Positions 1 through 8,554 of a DNA stretch of 39,746 nucleotides are shown here, piece after piece; position 1 is the stretch's first letter; each line of letters starts with the position of its first letter. The stretch is from Alkalicoccobacillus porphyridii (GTDB lineage: Bacteria > Bacillota > Bacilli > Bacillales > Bacillaceae_D). Below the pieces are notes generated by a model that did no database searches, was not told where the DNA came from, and was given only the letters and a program-made list of their open reading frames with translations. A program made the position numbers and the translations under genes. Location: positions 1 to 39,746 of the forward strand of contig NZ_VLXZ01000021.1 in NCBI RefSeq assembly GCF_007293315.1, written 5' to 3'.

Positions 1-113
1 ATCGAAGTGGTGGTTTTCCGCTTCGAGGGCTGAGGCCGTTCCCGCGGAAAGCGTAGGGTTCTCCTGTAGCGGCGCCACTTAGCTCATTCTTACATGACTT
101 TTTTAGTGGCCTC
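1..113 (-). repeat. Intergenic TIR-bounded repeat, copy A (partial)
   Basis: The reverse complement of this stretch aligns closely with the left half of the repeat at 22063-22300. Shared blocks include the end motif at 96-113 (GACTTTTTTAGTGGCCTC), the CGCTTTCCGCGGGAACGGCCT block and the following CAGCCCTCGAAG block. The element enters from the left edge, so only one end is visible. It is not coding in any convincing frame. It belongs to the same family as the copies near 14.3-15.0 kb and 22.0-22.4 kb. Confidence 0.75.
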
Positions 114-257
114 ATAAAAGTCCCCAGGTGAATTTATACATACACTCACTTGGACACTGTCCCTAAAGAACAAGATCAAGTATTTGTCATAGAGGAATTT
201 CACCATTTAATGTAGAATAATATGTATAGAGAATGTAGAAGAATAGGTTGGTGTACT

Positions 258-1202
258 ATGGAAAAAGAAACAAAGCCAATATATGGTGGTCAAGCCATTG
301 TTGAAGGTGTTATGTTTGGTGGAAGACACACCACTGTATCTATGATACGTAGAAATGATGATACATTAGATACATTTGAAGTTAAGCGACACACGCCAGC
401 CTGGATCACCAAGGCAAAGAAAATTCCGTTTGTTAGAGGAATCGCCGGCATTGTAGAAGCAAGCATTAACGGCTCAAAGCATTTAAATTTTTCAACGGAT
501 CGATATGATGTTGATCCATCAGAGGATGACAACATAGAGCCCGCTGAAAAGTCTTCAAAGCTAACCATGATACTCGGAGTAGCCGCCGTAGCCATTTTGT
601 CATTTATCTTTGGTAAGCTGATATTTACACTAGTTCCAACCTTCATTGCTAATTTGTTCACCCCACTATTTCCTGGTCACGTGGCACAAAATTTACTTGA
701 AGGCGGTTTTAAGCTTATTCTGCTTCTAGCTTATATATATTTACTGTCGTTTACACCGTTAATCCGTCGAGTGTTTCAGTATCACGGTGCTGAACACAAA
801 GTAATTAATACCTATGAAGCGGGTCTTCCATTAACCGTGCAAAATGTGCAGGCTCATTCAAGACTTCATTACCGATGCGGCAGTAGCTTTATCCTTTTCA
901 CAGTCATTGTAGGAGTAGGAATCTATTTATTTCTTCCTTTTGATTCTCTCCTAGAACGAGTTATTCAACGTATTGTTCTAATTCCTGTTGTTCTAGGCGT
1001 ATCTTTTGAAGTATTACAGCTAACAAATCGCCTCAGAGACATTCCAATTCTGAAATGGTTAGGCTATCCGGGATTAGCATTGCAATTATTAACCACAAAA
1101 GAACCTAGTGATAAACAGACAGAAGTGGCTATCGCTTCTTTTGAAGAGATGTTAAAAAGGGAAGAGACATATACCACCCCGATAAAAGCGGACATCGTAT
1201 AG
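258..1202 (+). CDS. yqhQ: DUF1385 membrane protein YqhQ
   Basis: This is a 314-residue integral membrane protein of the DUF1385/YqhQ family, whose biochemical role is not established. The N terminus carries the family signature YGGQAIVEGVMFGG, and the middle carries HGAEHKVINTYE followed by HYRCGSS. His, Glu and Cys in these segments have led to suggestions of metal binding. Hydrophobic segments lie around residues 100-130, 150-170 and 205-250. I chose ATG 258 rather than the upstream in-frame ATG 222, because homologues begin a few residues before YGGQ and 222 has no convincing ribosome binding site. The gene precedes yqhP by 26 bp and the two are probably cotranscribed. Function beyond the family assignment is unknown. 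Confidence 0.9.
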   Translation: MEKETKPIYGGQAIVEGVMFGGRHTTVSMIRRNDDTLDTFEVKRHTPAWITKAKKIPFVRGIAGIVEASINGSKHLNFSTDRYDVDPSEDDNIEPAEKSSKLTMILGVAAVAILSFIFGKLIFTLVPTFIANLFTPLFPGHVAQNLLEGGFKLILLLAYIYLLSFTPLIRRVFQYHGAEHKVINTYEAGLPLTVQNVQAHSRLHYRCGSSFILFTVIVGVGIYLFLPFDSLLERVIQRIVLIPVVLGVSFEVLQLTNRLRDIPILKWLGYPGLALQLLTTKEPSDKQTEVAIASFEEMLKREETYTTPIKADIV

Positions 1203-1228
1203 CTTACGACATCATGGAGGTGAATAGA

Positions 1229-1648
1229 ATGCGCCGATTCTTTCAAATTGCCTTTCCAATCATCATCTTATTAGCAGCCTTTGGTTTTGTTATCTCAGTT
1301 ATTAATAACCCGGTACGTGTCCTGCAATCCATTCTGTTGTTTGCCGGTTTTGCTGTTTTGATTTATTTCCTGTATCGCTTCTACCTGTCTCGCAAGTATG
1401 GAGTTCCTTTTATGCGGTCTCAGGACGGTCCCACCAAAGCTCAGCTTCGCAAGGCAAAACGAACAAGTACTGTTCGCTCTGCAGGTCCACCAAACCGAAG
1501 CAAATTTAAACCAGCCACTAAACAGATGAAACAAAATCAAAAGCCGTTAAAGAAAGTACCAAAAAAACGTTCTGGACCAAACCTAACAGTCATTGAGGGA
1601 AAGAAAAATAAACTAAAGCCTAAAAAGAAGGATCGTGCTTCATTTTAA
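1229..1648 (+). CDS. yqhP: Small membrane protein YqhP (SA1362-like)
   Basis: This protein of 139 residues has two hydrophobic segments near the N terminus (about residues 5-22 and 30-48). A strongly basic, low-complexity tail follows, rich in Lys, Arg, Gln and Pro (about residues 65-139). The layout fits the SA1362/YqhP family of unknown function. The start at ATG 1229 follows a clear GGAGGTG at 1216-1222; an in-frame ATG at 1214 sits on top of that site and is unlikely. The basic cytoplasmic tail could contact nucleic acid or phospholipid head groups, but that is inference from charge only. A strong terminator follows at 1654-1687. Confidence 0.85.
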   Translation: MRRFFQIAFPIIILLAAFGFVISVINNPVRVLQSILLFAGFAVLIYFLYRFYLSRKYGVPFMRSQDGPTKAQLRKAKRTSTVRSAGPPNRSKFKPATKQMKQNQKPLKKVPKKRSGPNLTVIEGKKNKLKPKKKDRASF

Positions 1649-1653
1649 TGTAC

Positions 1654-1687
1654 AAAAAACCGTGCTTATTCAAAAGCGCGGTTTTTT
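1654..1687. terminator. Bidirectional terminator between yqhP and yqhO
   Basis: The inverted repeat AAAAAACCGTGCTT / AAAGCGCGGTTTTTT forms a stem of about 14 bp with a short loop and a T-run on both strands. It ends the yqhQ-yqhP unit and overlaps the last codons of the convergent yqhO. Confidence 0.85.
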
Positions 1688-2576
1688 AGTAGGTCCATCT
1701 ACCAAGAAATTTCTTCGTTTTCTCTTCCCCAAGCGTCATCAGTTCATGCTTTTGCAGATCTGATAAATCAAAGTCGGTCGCCTTTACATCTGTAACAGGA
1801 ATAAAAATAACATTTTGAGCATCTTCATCTTCAATATGTCGTGTATCGTGTGCTCTACTCATGGTTTCAAATACGGCCTTATACATATCAACGGCATTTT
1901 TTATTTTATGTGGAGGTTGGTCAGCTATTTTTGGAGTGAGCTGCAAACCAATCACCGGACGCCGCCAGGATTTTTTTTCGCCATCACGAAACAACCAAAT
2001 CGGAAAGTTACTTAATAATCCACCGTCTACAATATAAGAAAATTGACCTGCGCGATCATAGAGCTTCACCGGTTCAAAGAAATAAGGAATACTACAGCTC
2101 ATACGAATCGCTTTAGCAACTGAAAAGGATTCCGCTCGTATTCCGTACTTATCTAAATCATCTGGTATCACAACCATCTGACCTCTAGATAAATCAGATA
2201 CAACCACTCTTAAGGACTGATCTGGCAAGTCTCCAAATGTAACAATCCCTTTCTCTTTTAATAGATCGCGAATCCATTGCTCTAATGAATCTCCACGATA
2301 CAGTCCTAATTTAAAGTAAACCTGTAACCATTTAATGACGGTAACCGGGAGAAAAGAGAGTCGCTCATCTTTAAAGGCTTCAACATCTAATTGATCAAGA
2401 ATAGTTGTTAAATCCGCACTCGAGTACCCCGCTTTAACTAAAGCAGCAACAATGGAACCTGCACTGGTTCCAGCCACCCTCTCAAACGTAAAGCCCCTTT
2501 CCTCTAATACCTGCAGAGCACCTAAAAAGGCAAATGCCTTGACGCCTCCTCCTGCAAACACCGTATCTATCTTCAC
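1686..2576 (-). CDS. yqhO: Patatin-like phospholipase YqhO
   Basis: This 296-residue protein belongs to the patatin-like phospholipase family, which are acyl hydrolases using a Ser-Asp dyad. The glycine-rich oxyanion loop GGGVKAFAFLG is at about residues 9-19. The nucleophile elbow GTSAG has Ser38. The catalytic Asp184 lies in VDGGLLSNFP. All key residues are intact. There is no signal peptide, so the enzyme is probably cytoplasmic. The start is GTG 2576, preceded by a GGAGGGG-type site about 6 nt upstream. The gene runs opposite to yqhP and is separated from mntR by a terminator, so it is probably monocistronic. The lipid substrate cannot be read from the sequence. Confidence 0.9.
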   Translation of the reverse strand: MKIDTVFAGGGVKAFAFLGALQVLEERGFTFERVAGTSAGSIVAALVKAGYSSADLTTILDQLDVEAFKDERLSFLPVTVIKWLQVYFKLGLYRGDSLEQWIRDLLKEKGIVTFGDLPDQSLRVVVSDLSRGQMVVIPDDLDKYGIRAESFSVAKAIRMSCSIPYFFEPVKLYDRAGQFSYIVDGGLLSNFPIWLFRDGEKKSWRRPVIGLQLTPKIADQPPHKIKNAVDMYKAVFETMSRAHDTRHIEDEDAQNVIFIPVTDVKATDFDLSDLQKHELMTLGEEKTKKFLGRWTY

Positions 2577-2652
2577 ACCAATCCCCTCCCCCTCACCATG
2601 TTATGTATGAAGGCTGCGTCATATGTACAACACAAAAAGCGTTAAGCAAAGC

Positions 2653-2685
2653 AAAAAACACTCCGATTAAATCAGAGTGTTTTTC
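2653..2685 (-). terminator. Terminator downstream of mntR
   Basis: AAAAACACTC and GAGTGTTTTT form a 10-bp stem around an 11-nt loop, with T-runs on both sides. It lies just after the mntR stop and before yqhO. Confidence 0.8.
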
Positions 2686-2694
2686 AACCTTTAC

Positions 2695-3126
2695 TTATGA
2701 TTGGTTAGTCTCTTCATTTTTTCTTTGAACCTCACGCAACCCATCAATTCGAGTTTGCTTCTCATTAAAGAACTGGACTACATCCCCAATTCGGTCAATT
2801 GCATCCCAGCTTAAATGATGTTCAATTCCTTCCACGTCTTGATAGATATGCTCTTTATCGACTCCGATAATCGTCATAAATTCTTCTAATAATTCATGTC
2901 GATAGACCAGGCGTTTTCCAATCTTGTTCCCTTTCGCGGTGAGAACTAAGCCTCTGTAACGCTCATAGACGAGATATTCACTCTTATCAAGTTTTTGAAC
3001 CATTTTTGTGACGGAAGAGGGATGTACCTCAAGCGCCTCCGCAATATCTGATACTCGGGCATAGCCTTTCTCTTCAATTAGTATATAGATACGCTCTAGG
3101 TAGTCTTCCATGCTTGGTGTCGGCAT
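2695..3126 (-). CDS. mntR: Manganese transport repressor MntR
   Basis: This 143-residue DtxR/MntR-family regulator is nearly collinear with B. subtilis MntR (142 residues). The N-terminal winged helix-turn-helix (about residues 1-70) contains [22 protein letters not shown]. The dimerisation and metal domain follows. The Mn(II) ligands known for the family are all present: Asp8 and Glu11 in MEDYLERIY, His77 in RHELLEEF, and Glu99, Glu102 and His103 in VEGIEHHL. When Mn(II) is bound, the family represses manganese uptake genes such as mntH and mntABCD; neither is in this window. The ATG at 3126 has a GGAGGG site 7 nt upstream. A 9-bp inverted repeat lies in the leader. Confidence 0.95.
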   Translation of the reverse strand: MPTPSMEDYLERIYILIEEKGYARVSDIAEALEVHPSSVTKMVQKLDKSEYLVYERYRGLVLTAKGNKIGKRLVYRHELLEEFMTIIGVDKEHIYQDVEGIEHHLSWDAIDRIGDVVQFFNEKQTRIDGLREVQRKNEETNQS

Positions 3127-3181
3127 AGGGTTCCCTCCATTTTATCGACGAACAGGCACGCAAGTGTGCATCCGAACTATT

Positions 3182-3207
3182 AGTAAAATACCACCATCTA
3201 TTTTACT
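3182..3207. promoter_or_regulatory. Inverted repeat in the mntR leader
   Basis: AGTAAAATA and TATTTTACT form a perfect 9-bp dyad separated by 8 bp, between the splB stop and the mntR start. A possible minus-strand -10 (TAAAAT) lies inside one arm, so the dyad could be an operator. It lacks the long T-run of an intrinsic terminator. It does not obviously resemble the MntR boxes I know. Function is unproven. Confidence 0.4.
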
Positions 3208-3250
3208 ACATCTGCGCCTAAATAAACAGTGCAAACATTACATCGTTACG

Positions 3251-4276
3251 TTACGTAAAGTATTCTAACTTCGCCTCTGGGAAGAATTTATCAATATACG
3301 TATTGATTGTCTCCTTTAGTTGACCAGCCTCATCATCTTTATAGACATATTTCCCTCGTCCGTATCTACCCCACTTATATTTACGCTCATCCTCATTCAT
3401 TTCAAGCTTTGATTTAGGATAACGTTTTTGAATAATTCGTTTAGCCGTCTTAGTAAAACGGTGTTGAATTAACTCAAACGTCATATCTTTTTTTGCATAT
3501 GTGGGTAGAATCGCCTCAAGTCGTTCAAACAGTTCCAAATATCCTTTCTCCCAGCCTTCGTACCATACAATAGGTGCAACAATAAAACCAATTGGATAAT
3601 CAGCTTTAGCTACCTTTTGAGCGGCCTCCAGTCGTTCCAGAAACGATGAGGTTCCTGGCTCAAAGTGTTTAATGACATGGTCTGAATTAACACTAAAACG
3701 GAAGCGAGTGTTACCATTATGCTTTGCATCAAGTAAATGATCCACATGATGATACTTTGTAACAAATCGTAGTCTTCCCCATTCCGTTTGCCCCATATGT
3801 TCAATTGTTTTTTTGAGTGAATGTGTAAGGTGATCAATCCCGACAATGTCCGATGTACATGCCGCTTCAAATCTTGTAGGCTCTGGCGCTCGATCCATCA
3901 TATATCGATCTGCCGATTCAAAGATCTCATCCAAATTTACATAGGTTCGGATATATGGCTTGTCACCAAGCGTGGTTTGGAGATAGCAATAGTGGCAATG
4001 CCCCATACAGCCCGTTGCCAGAGGAATTGCATATTCAGCCGATGGCTTTGAGGTATCAAACTTTAAGGTTTTTCTTACACCAACCACCAACGTTGATTTA
4101 GCATTACGATATTTTTGAAAATCATTGTTTCCTGGGATGTTTCTCACCTGATTGTGAGAGGTCGTTTCTCTAATTTCAACACCTTCACGCTCAAATTTTT
4201 CCTTTAATTGTTTTCCTAGTGGATATTCAAGTGCTCCAGGTTCAATATAGACCAGTTGAGGGTAAAATGCTTTCAT
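3251..4276 (-). CDS. splB: Spore photoproduct lyase SplB
   Basis: This radical SAM enzyme of 341 residues repairs the UV lesion 5-thyminyl-5,6-dihydrothymine during spore germination. The [4Fe-4S] cluster motif is present as Cys90-x3-Cys94-x2-Cys97 in TGCMGHCHYCYLQT. The conserved hydrogen-donor Cys is at 140 in AACTSDIVGID. Length and sequence match the family throughout. The start at ATG 4276 has AAAGGATG 7 nt upstream. In B. subtilis splB follows splA in a forespore-specific operon; no splA-like ORF is seen upstream here. The enzyme is expected in the forespore and supports the conclusion that the host sporulates. Confidence 0.95.
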   Translation of the reverse strand: MKAFYPQLVYIEPGALEYPLGKQLKEKFEREGVEIRETTSHNQVRNIPGNNDFQKYRNAKSTLVVGVRKTLKFDTSKPSAEYAIPLATGCMGHCHYCYLQTTLGDKPYIRTYVNLDEIFESADRYMMDRAPEPTRFEAACTSDIVGIDHLTHSLKKTIEHMGQTEWGRLRFVTKYHHVDHLLDAKHNGNTRFRFSVNSDHVIKHFEPGTSSFLERLEAAQKVAKADYPIGFIVAPIVWYEGWEKGYLELFERLEAILPTYAKKDMTFELIQHRFTKTAKRIIQKRYPKSKLEMNEDERKYKWGRYGRGKYVYKDDEAGQLKETINTYIDKFFPEAKLEYFT

Positions 4277-4380
4277 TATTGCACATCCTTTCTTTTCCTA
4301 GGATGCACATCTTGCCGGATTAAACGACTGTAACTTACTGGTAACATCACTTCCAAAGTTCAGATTGTTGCTTAAAAGGA

Positions 4381-4409
4381 TTGACAATTTCTGTGGTTCA
4401 TGTTCAGAT
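4381..4409 (+). promoter_or_regulatory. Possible promoter of dat
   Basis: A perfect TTGACA lies at 4381-4386, about 60 bp before the dat start codon. The best -10 at normal spacing is only TCAGAT (4404-4409), so the call is weak. Confidence 0.3.
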
Positions 4410-4447
4410 TGTATGGAATTAATAGAACGCTTTGCTGGAGGTTAAAT

Positions 4448-5272
4448 ATGAAATACGTCATTCAAAACTTAGAGATTGTACCTGAAAATGAAGCTACCAT
4501 CCAACCTAATGATCGCTCTTATCATTTTGGGGATGGCGTGTATGAAGTGGTTAGAGTATATCATTCGAAGCCCTTTCAACTAGACGCCCATTGGAAGCGA
4601 TTAATGGAAAGCGCAAAAAAACTGGACATGAATTTCTCTGTTTCAACCGATGAGCTTACTAAGCTGACGGCTGAACTCATCGAAAAAAATCAGTTAGAGG
4701 ACGGGACGGTTTATATTCAAGTTTCGAGAGGTGCGACCGAACGAAACCACCTTTATACGCGTGATGAAAAAGTTGTTCTAACTGGCTTTACAATGGCTGC
4801 ACCTGCTCGCATGCAAACAAAAGGAATACATGCTTGGGTAACAGATGACCTTCGCTGGTTACGCTGTGATATTAAAACTGTTAACCTTCTAGGTAATATT
4901 ATGGCTAAACGTGAAGCAGCAGATGCTGATTGTCAGGAAGCCATTATGCACCGAGATGGTACAGTAACAGAAGGATCTTCCTCCAATCTCTTTTTAGTGA
5001 ATGATGGAATCCTCTATACACATCCAGCAACAAATTTGATTTTAAATGGGATTACAAGACAAGTCGTGATTCAGCTTGCACACGAGGCTGGAATCAAAGT
5101 CGTTGAAGAAGCTTTTCCCAAAGAAGTTCTGATCCATACCGAAGAAGCCTTTATTACCAGCACCACAAGTGAAATCACCCCTATTATTGAGTTTAAAGGC
5201 CAGATTAATGCTCAGATGCCAATTGGTCCTGTAACGAAAAAGCTTCAGGAGCGGTTTGCAAAACTAATTTAA
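4448..5272 (+). CDS. dat: D-amino acid aminotransferase
   Basis: This 274-residue fold-type IV PLP aminotransferase interconverts D-alanine plus 2-oxoglutarate with pyruvate plus D-glutamate, supplying D-amino acids for peptidoglycan and poly-glutamate. The family N-terminal signature RSYHFGDGVYEVVRVY is present. The PLP Schiff-base lysine is Lys143 in DIKTVNLLGN. The EGSSSNLF phosphate-binding loop and the C-terminal TSTTSEITPI segment are also present. ATG 4448 follows GGAGG with 6-nt spacing. An in-frame ATG at 4400 would add 16 unconserved residues and has no ribosome binding site. It is transcribed alone and converges with the SDR gene across a shared terminator. The branched-chain aminotransferase family is related, but the length and signatures favour Dat. 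Confidence 0.92.
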   Translation: MKYVIQNLEIVPENEATIQPNDRSYHFGDGVYEVVRVYHSKPFQLDAHWKRLMESAKKLDMNFSVSTDELTKLTAELIEKNQLEDGTVYIQVSRGATERNHLYTRDEKVVLTGFTMAAPARMQTKGIHAWVTDDLRWLRCDIKTVNLLGNIMAKREAADADCQEAIMHRDGTVTEGSSSNLFLVNDGILYTHPATNLILNGITRQVVIQLAHEAGIKVVEEAFPKEVLIHTEEAFITSTTSEITPIIEFKGQINAQMPIGPVTKKLQERFAKLI

Positions 5273-5301
5273 TGATTACATAAGGTGATATAGGGACTTA
5301 C

Positions 5302-5345
5302 AAAAAACCTAACAATGACGAGAACAGCATTGTTAGGTTTCTTTT
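5302..5345. terminator. Bidirectional terminator between dat and the SDR gene
   Basis: AAACCTAACAATG and CATTGTTAGGTTT form a 13-bp perfect stem around a 10-nt loop. T-rich tracts lie on both sides, so it can stop the converging dat and helD-SDR transcripts. Confidence 0.9.
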
Positions 5346-5362
5346 ATTAGAAGCGTTATGGA

Positions 5363-6202
5363 TTACATCTTCAATTTATATCGAACCATCCATTCAATCA
5401 GACTCCACGGTAGAAATAGTTTGCCCATAATCAAGACTCTGGTGCTTAAACCAATTGGATACCTTAGCTTGGGCTTTGGTTTGTTTGCTATTGCTACTAA
5501 ACGCTGAACAACCTTCTTTGGATCCCCTGATTTTCTAGCTGAGTGTGCCGCTGACGCTAATAAGGTCTGCACAAACGAAGAGCACTCCTCCTCCCCATCT
5601 ATTCCTGCCTCTTTCATCCCCTTCTCCCATATCTTTGTTCGATAGGGCCCTGGTTCGACTAAGCTAACATATACACCGAAAGGCAGCATCTCTAGCCGTA
5701 AGGATTCACTAAAACCTTCTAATGCGAATTTAGAGGATGTGTAGGGACCAAGTGCCGGAAATCCAAATCTTCCACTAATGCTACTTAGCATAATTATTTT
5801 TCCTGATCGACGTTTTCGCATATCGGGTAGGAAAGCCTTTGTTACAGCAATGACTCCGAACACATTCGCTTCAAATTGTTGTCGCCATTTATCCATGTCT
5901 ACGAGCTCAACTGGGCCACCCTGACAAAAGCCGGCATTATTTATTAACACATCAATTATGATTTGTTGTTGATCAAGTTTATGTTTCACTTGATCAATAT
6001 CTGTTTGATTGGTTACGTCAAGCTGCATGACGCTTATTTGCTCATGAAGTCCTAGACCCTTGGCTTCTTCTATTAGATCGTCTGAGTTAGAAAGGTCACG
6101 CATAGTCGCAATAACCCTGTAGCCTTTTTTAGCGAATGCTAGAACAGTTAGATATCCGAATCCGCTGCTTGCTCCTGTGATGAGAACGGTTTGCTTTGTC
6201 AT
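5363..6202 (-). CDS. Short-chain dehydrogenase/reductase
   Basis: This 279-residue classical SDR has an NAD(P)-dependent Rossmann fold. The TGASSGFG cofactor loop lies at residues 9-16. NNAG is at 88-91. The catalytic set Ser141, Tyr154 and Lys158 is intact in LSSISGRFGFPALGPYTSSK. The C-terminal extension (GLSTRVLIMGKLFLPW) is semi-hydrophobic and may touch membrane. The start codon overlaps the helD stop codon as ATGA, so translation is probably coupled to helD. Substrate is unknown; this subgroup is often annotated as oxidoreductase or retinol-dehydrogenase-like without proof. Confidence 0.88.
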   Translation of the reverse strand: MTKQTVLITGASSGFGYLTVLAFAKKGYRVIATMRDLSNSDDLIEEAKGLGLHEQISVMQLDVTNQTDIDQVKHKLDQQQIIIDVLINNAGFCQGGPVELVDMDKWRQQFEANVFGVIAVTKAFLPDMRKRRSGKIIMLSSISGRFGFPALGPYTSSKFALEGFSESLRLEMLPFGVYVSLVEPGPYRTKIWEKGMKEAGIDGEEECSSFVQTLLASAAHSARKSGDPKKVVQRLVAIANKPKPKLRYPIGLSTRVLIMGKLFLPWSLIEWMVRYKLKM

Positions 6203-8529
6203 TTGACTTCATGCTCTATCTGAAATAAATCCGTTGAAATTCCTTGCAAGAATGGAGACATCTCACCAAAAGAAATGATATTTAATTCATGCATCGCTCT
6301 CGTACAAACAGTATACAGTAGGGTACGATCCCTCTCTTGTTTATACACTTCTGCTGATGCATTCGGGATAATCACAGCATCAAACTCAATCCCTTTTGAT
6401 AAATAGGAAGGGACAACCAGCAGACCTTTCTCAAATTCATAAGATTCTGTTGTAAGCAGTCGAACGGCTAAGGTTTCCTTAATCGATTCATACACCTCAG
6501 CAGCTTCTTTTGCGGTCTTAGTAATAATGGCTACGGATTTATGTCCATTTCCCACTAAACGCTTAGATTCATCTATTACGGTTGTATAGACAGTCGTTTT
6601 TTGGTCCACTTCAACGATCCTTGGCAGCGTTCCTGAACGATTAAATGCTTCAATTTCATCTGATTGTAAAAGCTCCTTAGTAAACTCAACAATTTCTTTT
6701 GTTGAACGATAGCTTTTAGATAAGGACATCAGCAGATGCTGCTTACCAGTATGCAAGCTAGGATCAAGCATCGTCTTTTGGTGCTGCGATTGAGCGTAAA
6801 CCGCTTGATTGGCATCCCCTAAAATCGTCATACTCGCCTGTGGGTACATCATCTTTAAATATTCAAATTGAAAGGGTGAATAATCCTGAGCTTCATCTAC
6901 AAATACATGCTGAATCAGATGGTCAGCTTTAGTACCTGAAAGCTTATCCTTTACATATAAATAAGGAGTGATGTCCTCATAACGAAGCGTTTTAGTATTT
7001 AAATGTTCTAGTGTTTGCTCACAGATATCCTCCCAATCACTTGGTACTCCTTCAAAGGATTGGCGAAATACATTTTTAAACAAACGATCGATATGGATAA
7101 AGGCCATTTTTTTCACTGCGTTTTTTAAAGGCTTAAATTGTTTAGCTACCACCTGCTTGGCAAGGTTTTTTCGCTCATAGCTTGCTTCGTCAAATCCGTC
7201 TTCCTCCATTTGACTTTCACGTTGATATTGCTTTTGTACCTCCTGATAGGCATCTGCCGAAAGCAACTCCACTTCATCCTCAACCCAGCCATTCGTGCGT
7301 TCTAGCTTCTCTAGCCTAGTTAGTTTAATGAGCAGCCATTCTGCCGTCAGCTTCATTCTGTTTGTAAGGGAAATGTTCTGATCCAACGAATAAAAGAATG
7401 CACTAATGCGAGAGGACTCAATGATAATCTCTCCTCTAAAACGCACCTGTTTAAAGATCAGACCTTTCCGAGATAGTCGATTTAGAAACTGATCAAGTAC
7501 ATGTTTAAAGTTTAGACTGGATTTAAAACGAATGCTTGATACCATTTGTTCATATCTTGGTTCATCTCTGAGCGTCAGCAATTTTTCTGTTTGTGTAAAG
7601 GCATCTTCTACTTCATACGCCGGACCGATTCTCTTTACAACATATTGTTGAAAAGTGGTCTGTTCAATATTTTCTTCACCTAGTTCAGGAAGGACTTTTG
7701 AAACATAGCTGTTAAATACTTGGTTTGGCGAAAATAACATGATGTTTTTTGCTGTTAAAGAATCCATATGCTGATATAACAAATACGCAGCTCTTTGCAA
7801 TGCCGCAGAAGTTTTTCCACTGCCTGCAGCTCCTTGCACAACTAGAAAGCGGCTAGATTCATTACGAATTAACTGATTCTGCTCTTTTTGAATCGTTGCG
7901 ACAATGCTTTTCATTTGTGCATTTGCTTCATTTCCTAGTACTTCTTTAAGCAGCTCATCACCTATTGTCAAACCAGTATCAAACATGCTTTTAATTTGTC
8001 CTGATTGAATAATGAACTGACGTTTTTTTGTCATTTCACCTTCTGTCACTCCATCTGGAGAAGTATAATAAGCTGGCCCTGGTGAAAAATCATAATATAA
8101 GCTAGAGATTGGAGCACGCCAATCATGAATGAGAAAATCTGATTTCTCTTCGTCCTGAAGAGAAGATACTCCAAGATAAATCGATTGAAGAGAACCGTTT
8201 ACTGCATCCTTGAAATCAATTCGACCAAAATACGGCGAATTCCCTTGACGCTCTAAGACACGAATCACCTTATCCATCTGGCCATGCGTTCGTTCTCGCT
8301 CTCCAAGTAGCTCTGATTGCTGTCTAATACTAAACATTGTTTCTAATGCATCCTCGGCATTATCCATGTTCACCGTTACATCATCCCAAAACGTTTTGCG
8401 CAGGGCGATAATTTCTGATTTTGTTTTTTGATCCTGTTTTGCGAGCGAGATGATCTCTTTTTCAATATGCTCCCGTATCAGGTCCACCCTTTGTTGTTCT
8501 GCTACTCTGGTTTCATTTGGATGATTCAT
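6199..8529 (-). CDS. helD: RNA polymerase-recycling ATPase HelD
   Basis: This UvrD/Rep-like superfamily 1 ATPase has 776 residues, about the size of B. subtilis HelD (YvgS). In B. subtilis, HelD binds RNA polymerase and uses ATP to release stalled or post-termination complexes. An N-terminal coiled-coil-like arm spans about residues 1-95. Walker A GAAGSGKT has Lys239. A DEAQDYSPFQFEYL Walker B and a LGDANQAVYAQ motif follow. The C-terminal helicase motifs include SKSYRSTKEI and VVPSYLSKGIEFDAVI. The ATG at 8529 has an AAAGGGG site about 10 nt upstream. The downstream SDR gene overlaps by 4 nt. HelD can lower rifampicin sensitivity in some Actinobacteria; that is not claimed here. Confidence 0.92.
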   Translation of the reverse strand: MNHPNETRVAEQQRVDLIREHIEKEIISLAKQDQKTKSEIIALRKTFWDDVTVNMDNAEDALETMFSIRQQSELLGERERTHGQMDKVIRVLERQGNSPYFGRIDFKDAVNGSLQSIYLGVSSLQDEEKSDFLIHDWRAPISSLYYDFSPGPAYYTSPDGVTEGEMTKKRQFIIQSGQIKSMFDTGLTIGDELLKEVLGNEANAQMKSIVATIQKEQNQLIRNESSRFLVVQGAAGSGKTSAALQRAAYLLYQHMDSLTAKNIMLFSPNQVFNSYVSKVLPELGEENIEQTTFQQYVVKRIGPAYEVEDAFTQTEKLLTLRDEPRYEQMVSSIRFKSSLNFKHVLDQFLNRLSRKGLIFKQVRFRGEIIIESSRISAFFYSLDQNISLTNRMKLTAEWLLIKLTRLEKLERTNGWVEDEVELLSADAYQEVQKQYQRESQMEEDGFDEASYERKNLAKQVVAKQFKPLKNAVKKMAFIHIDRLFKNVFRQSFEGVPSDWEDICEQTLEHLNTKTLRYEDITPYLYVKDKLSGTKADHLIQHVFVDEAQDYSPFQFEYLKMMYPQASMTILGDANQAVYAQSQHQKTMLDPSLHTGKQHLLMSLSKSYRSTKEIVEFTKELLQSDEIEAFNRSGTLPRIVEVDQKTTVYTTVIDESKRLVGNGHKSVAIITKTAKEAAEVYESIKETLAVRLLTTESYEFEKGLLVVPSYLSKGIEFDAVIIPNASAEVYKQERDRTLLYTVCTRAMHELNIISFGEMSPFLQGISTDLFQIEHEVK

Positions 8530-8554
8530 ATGAACACGCCCCTTTAAAAAATTC

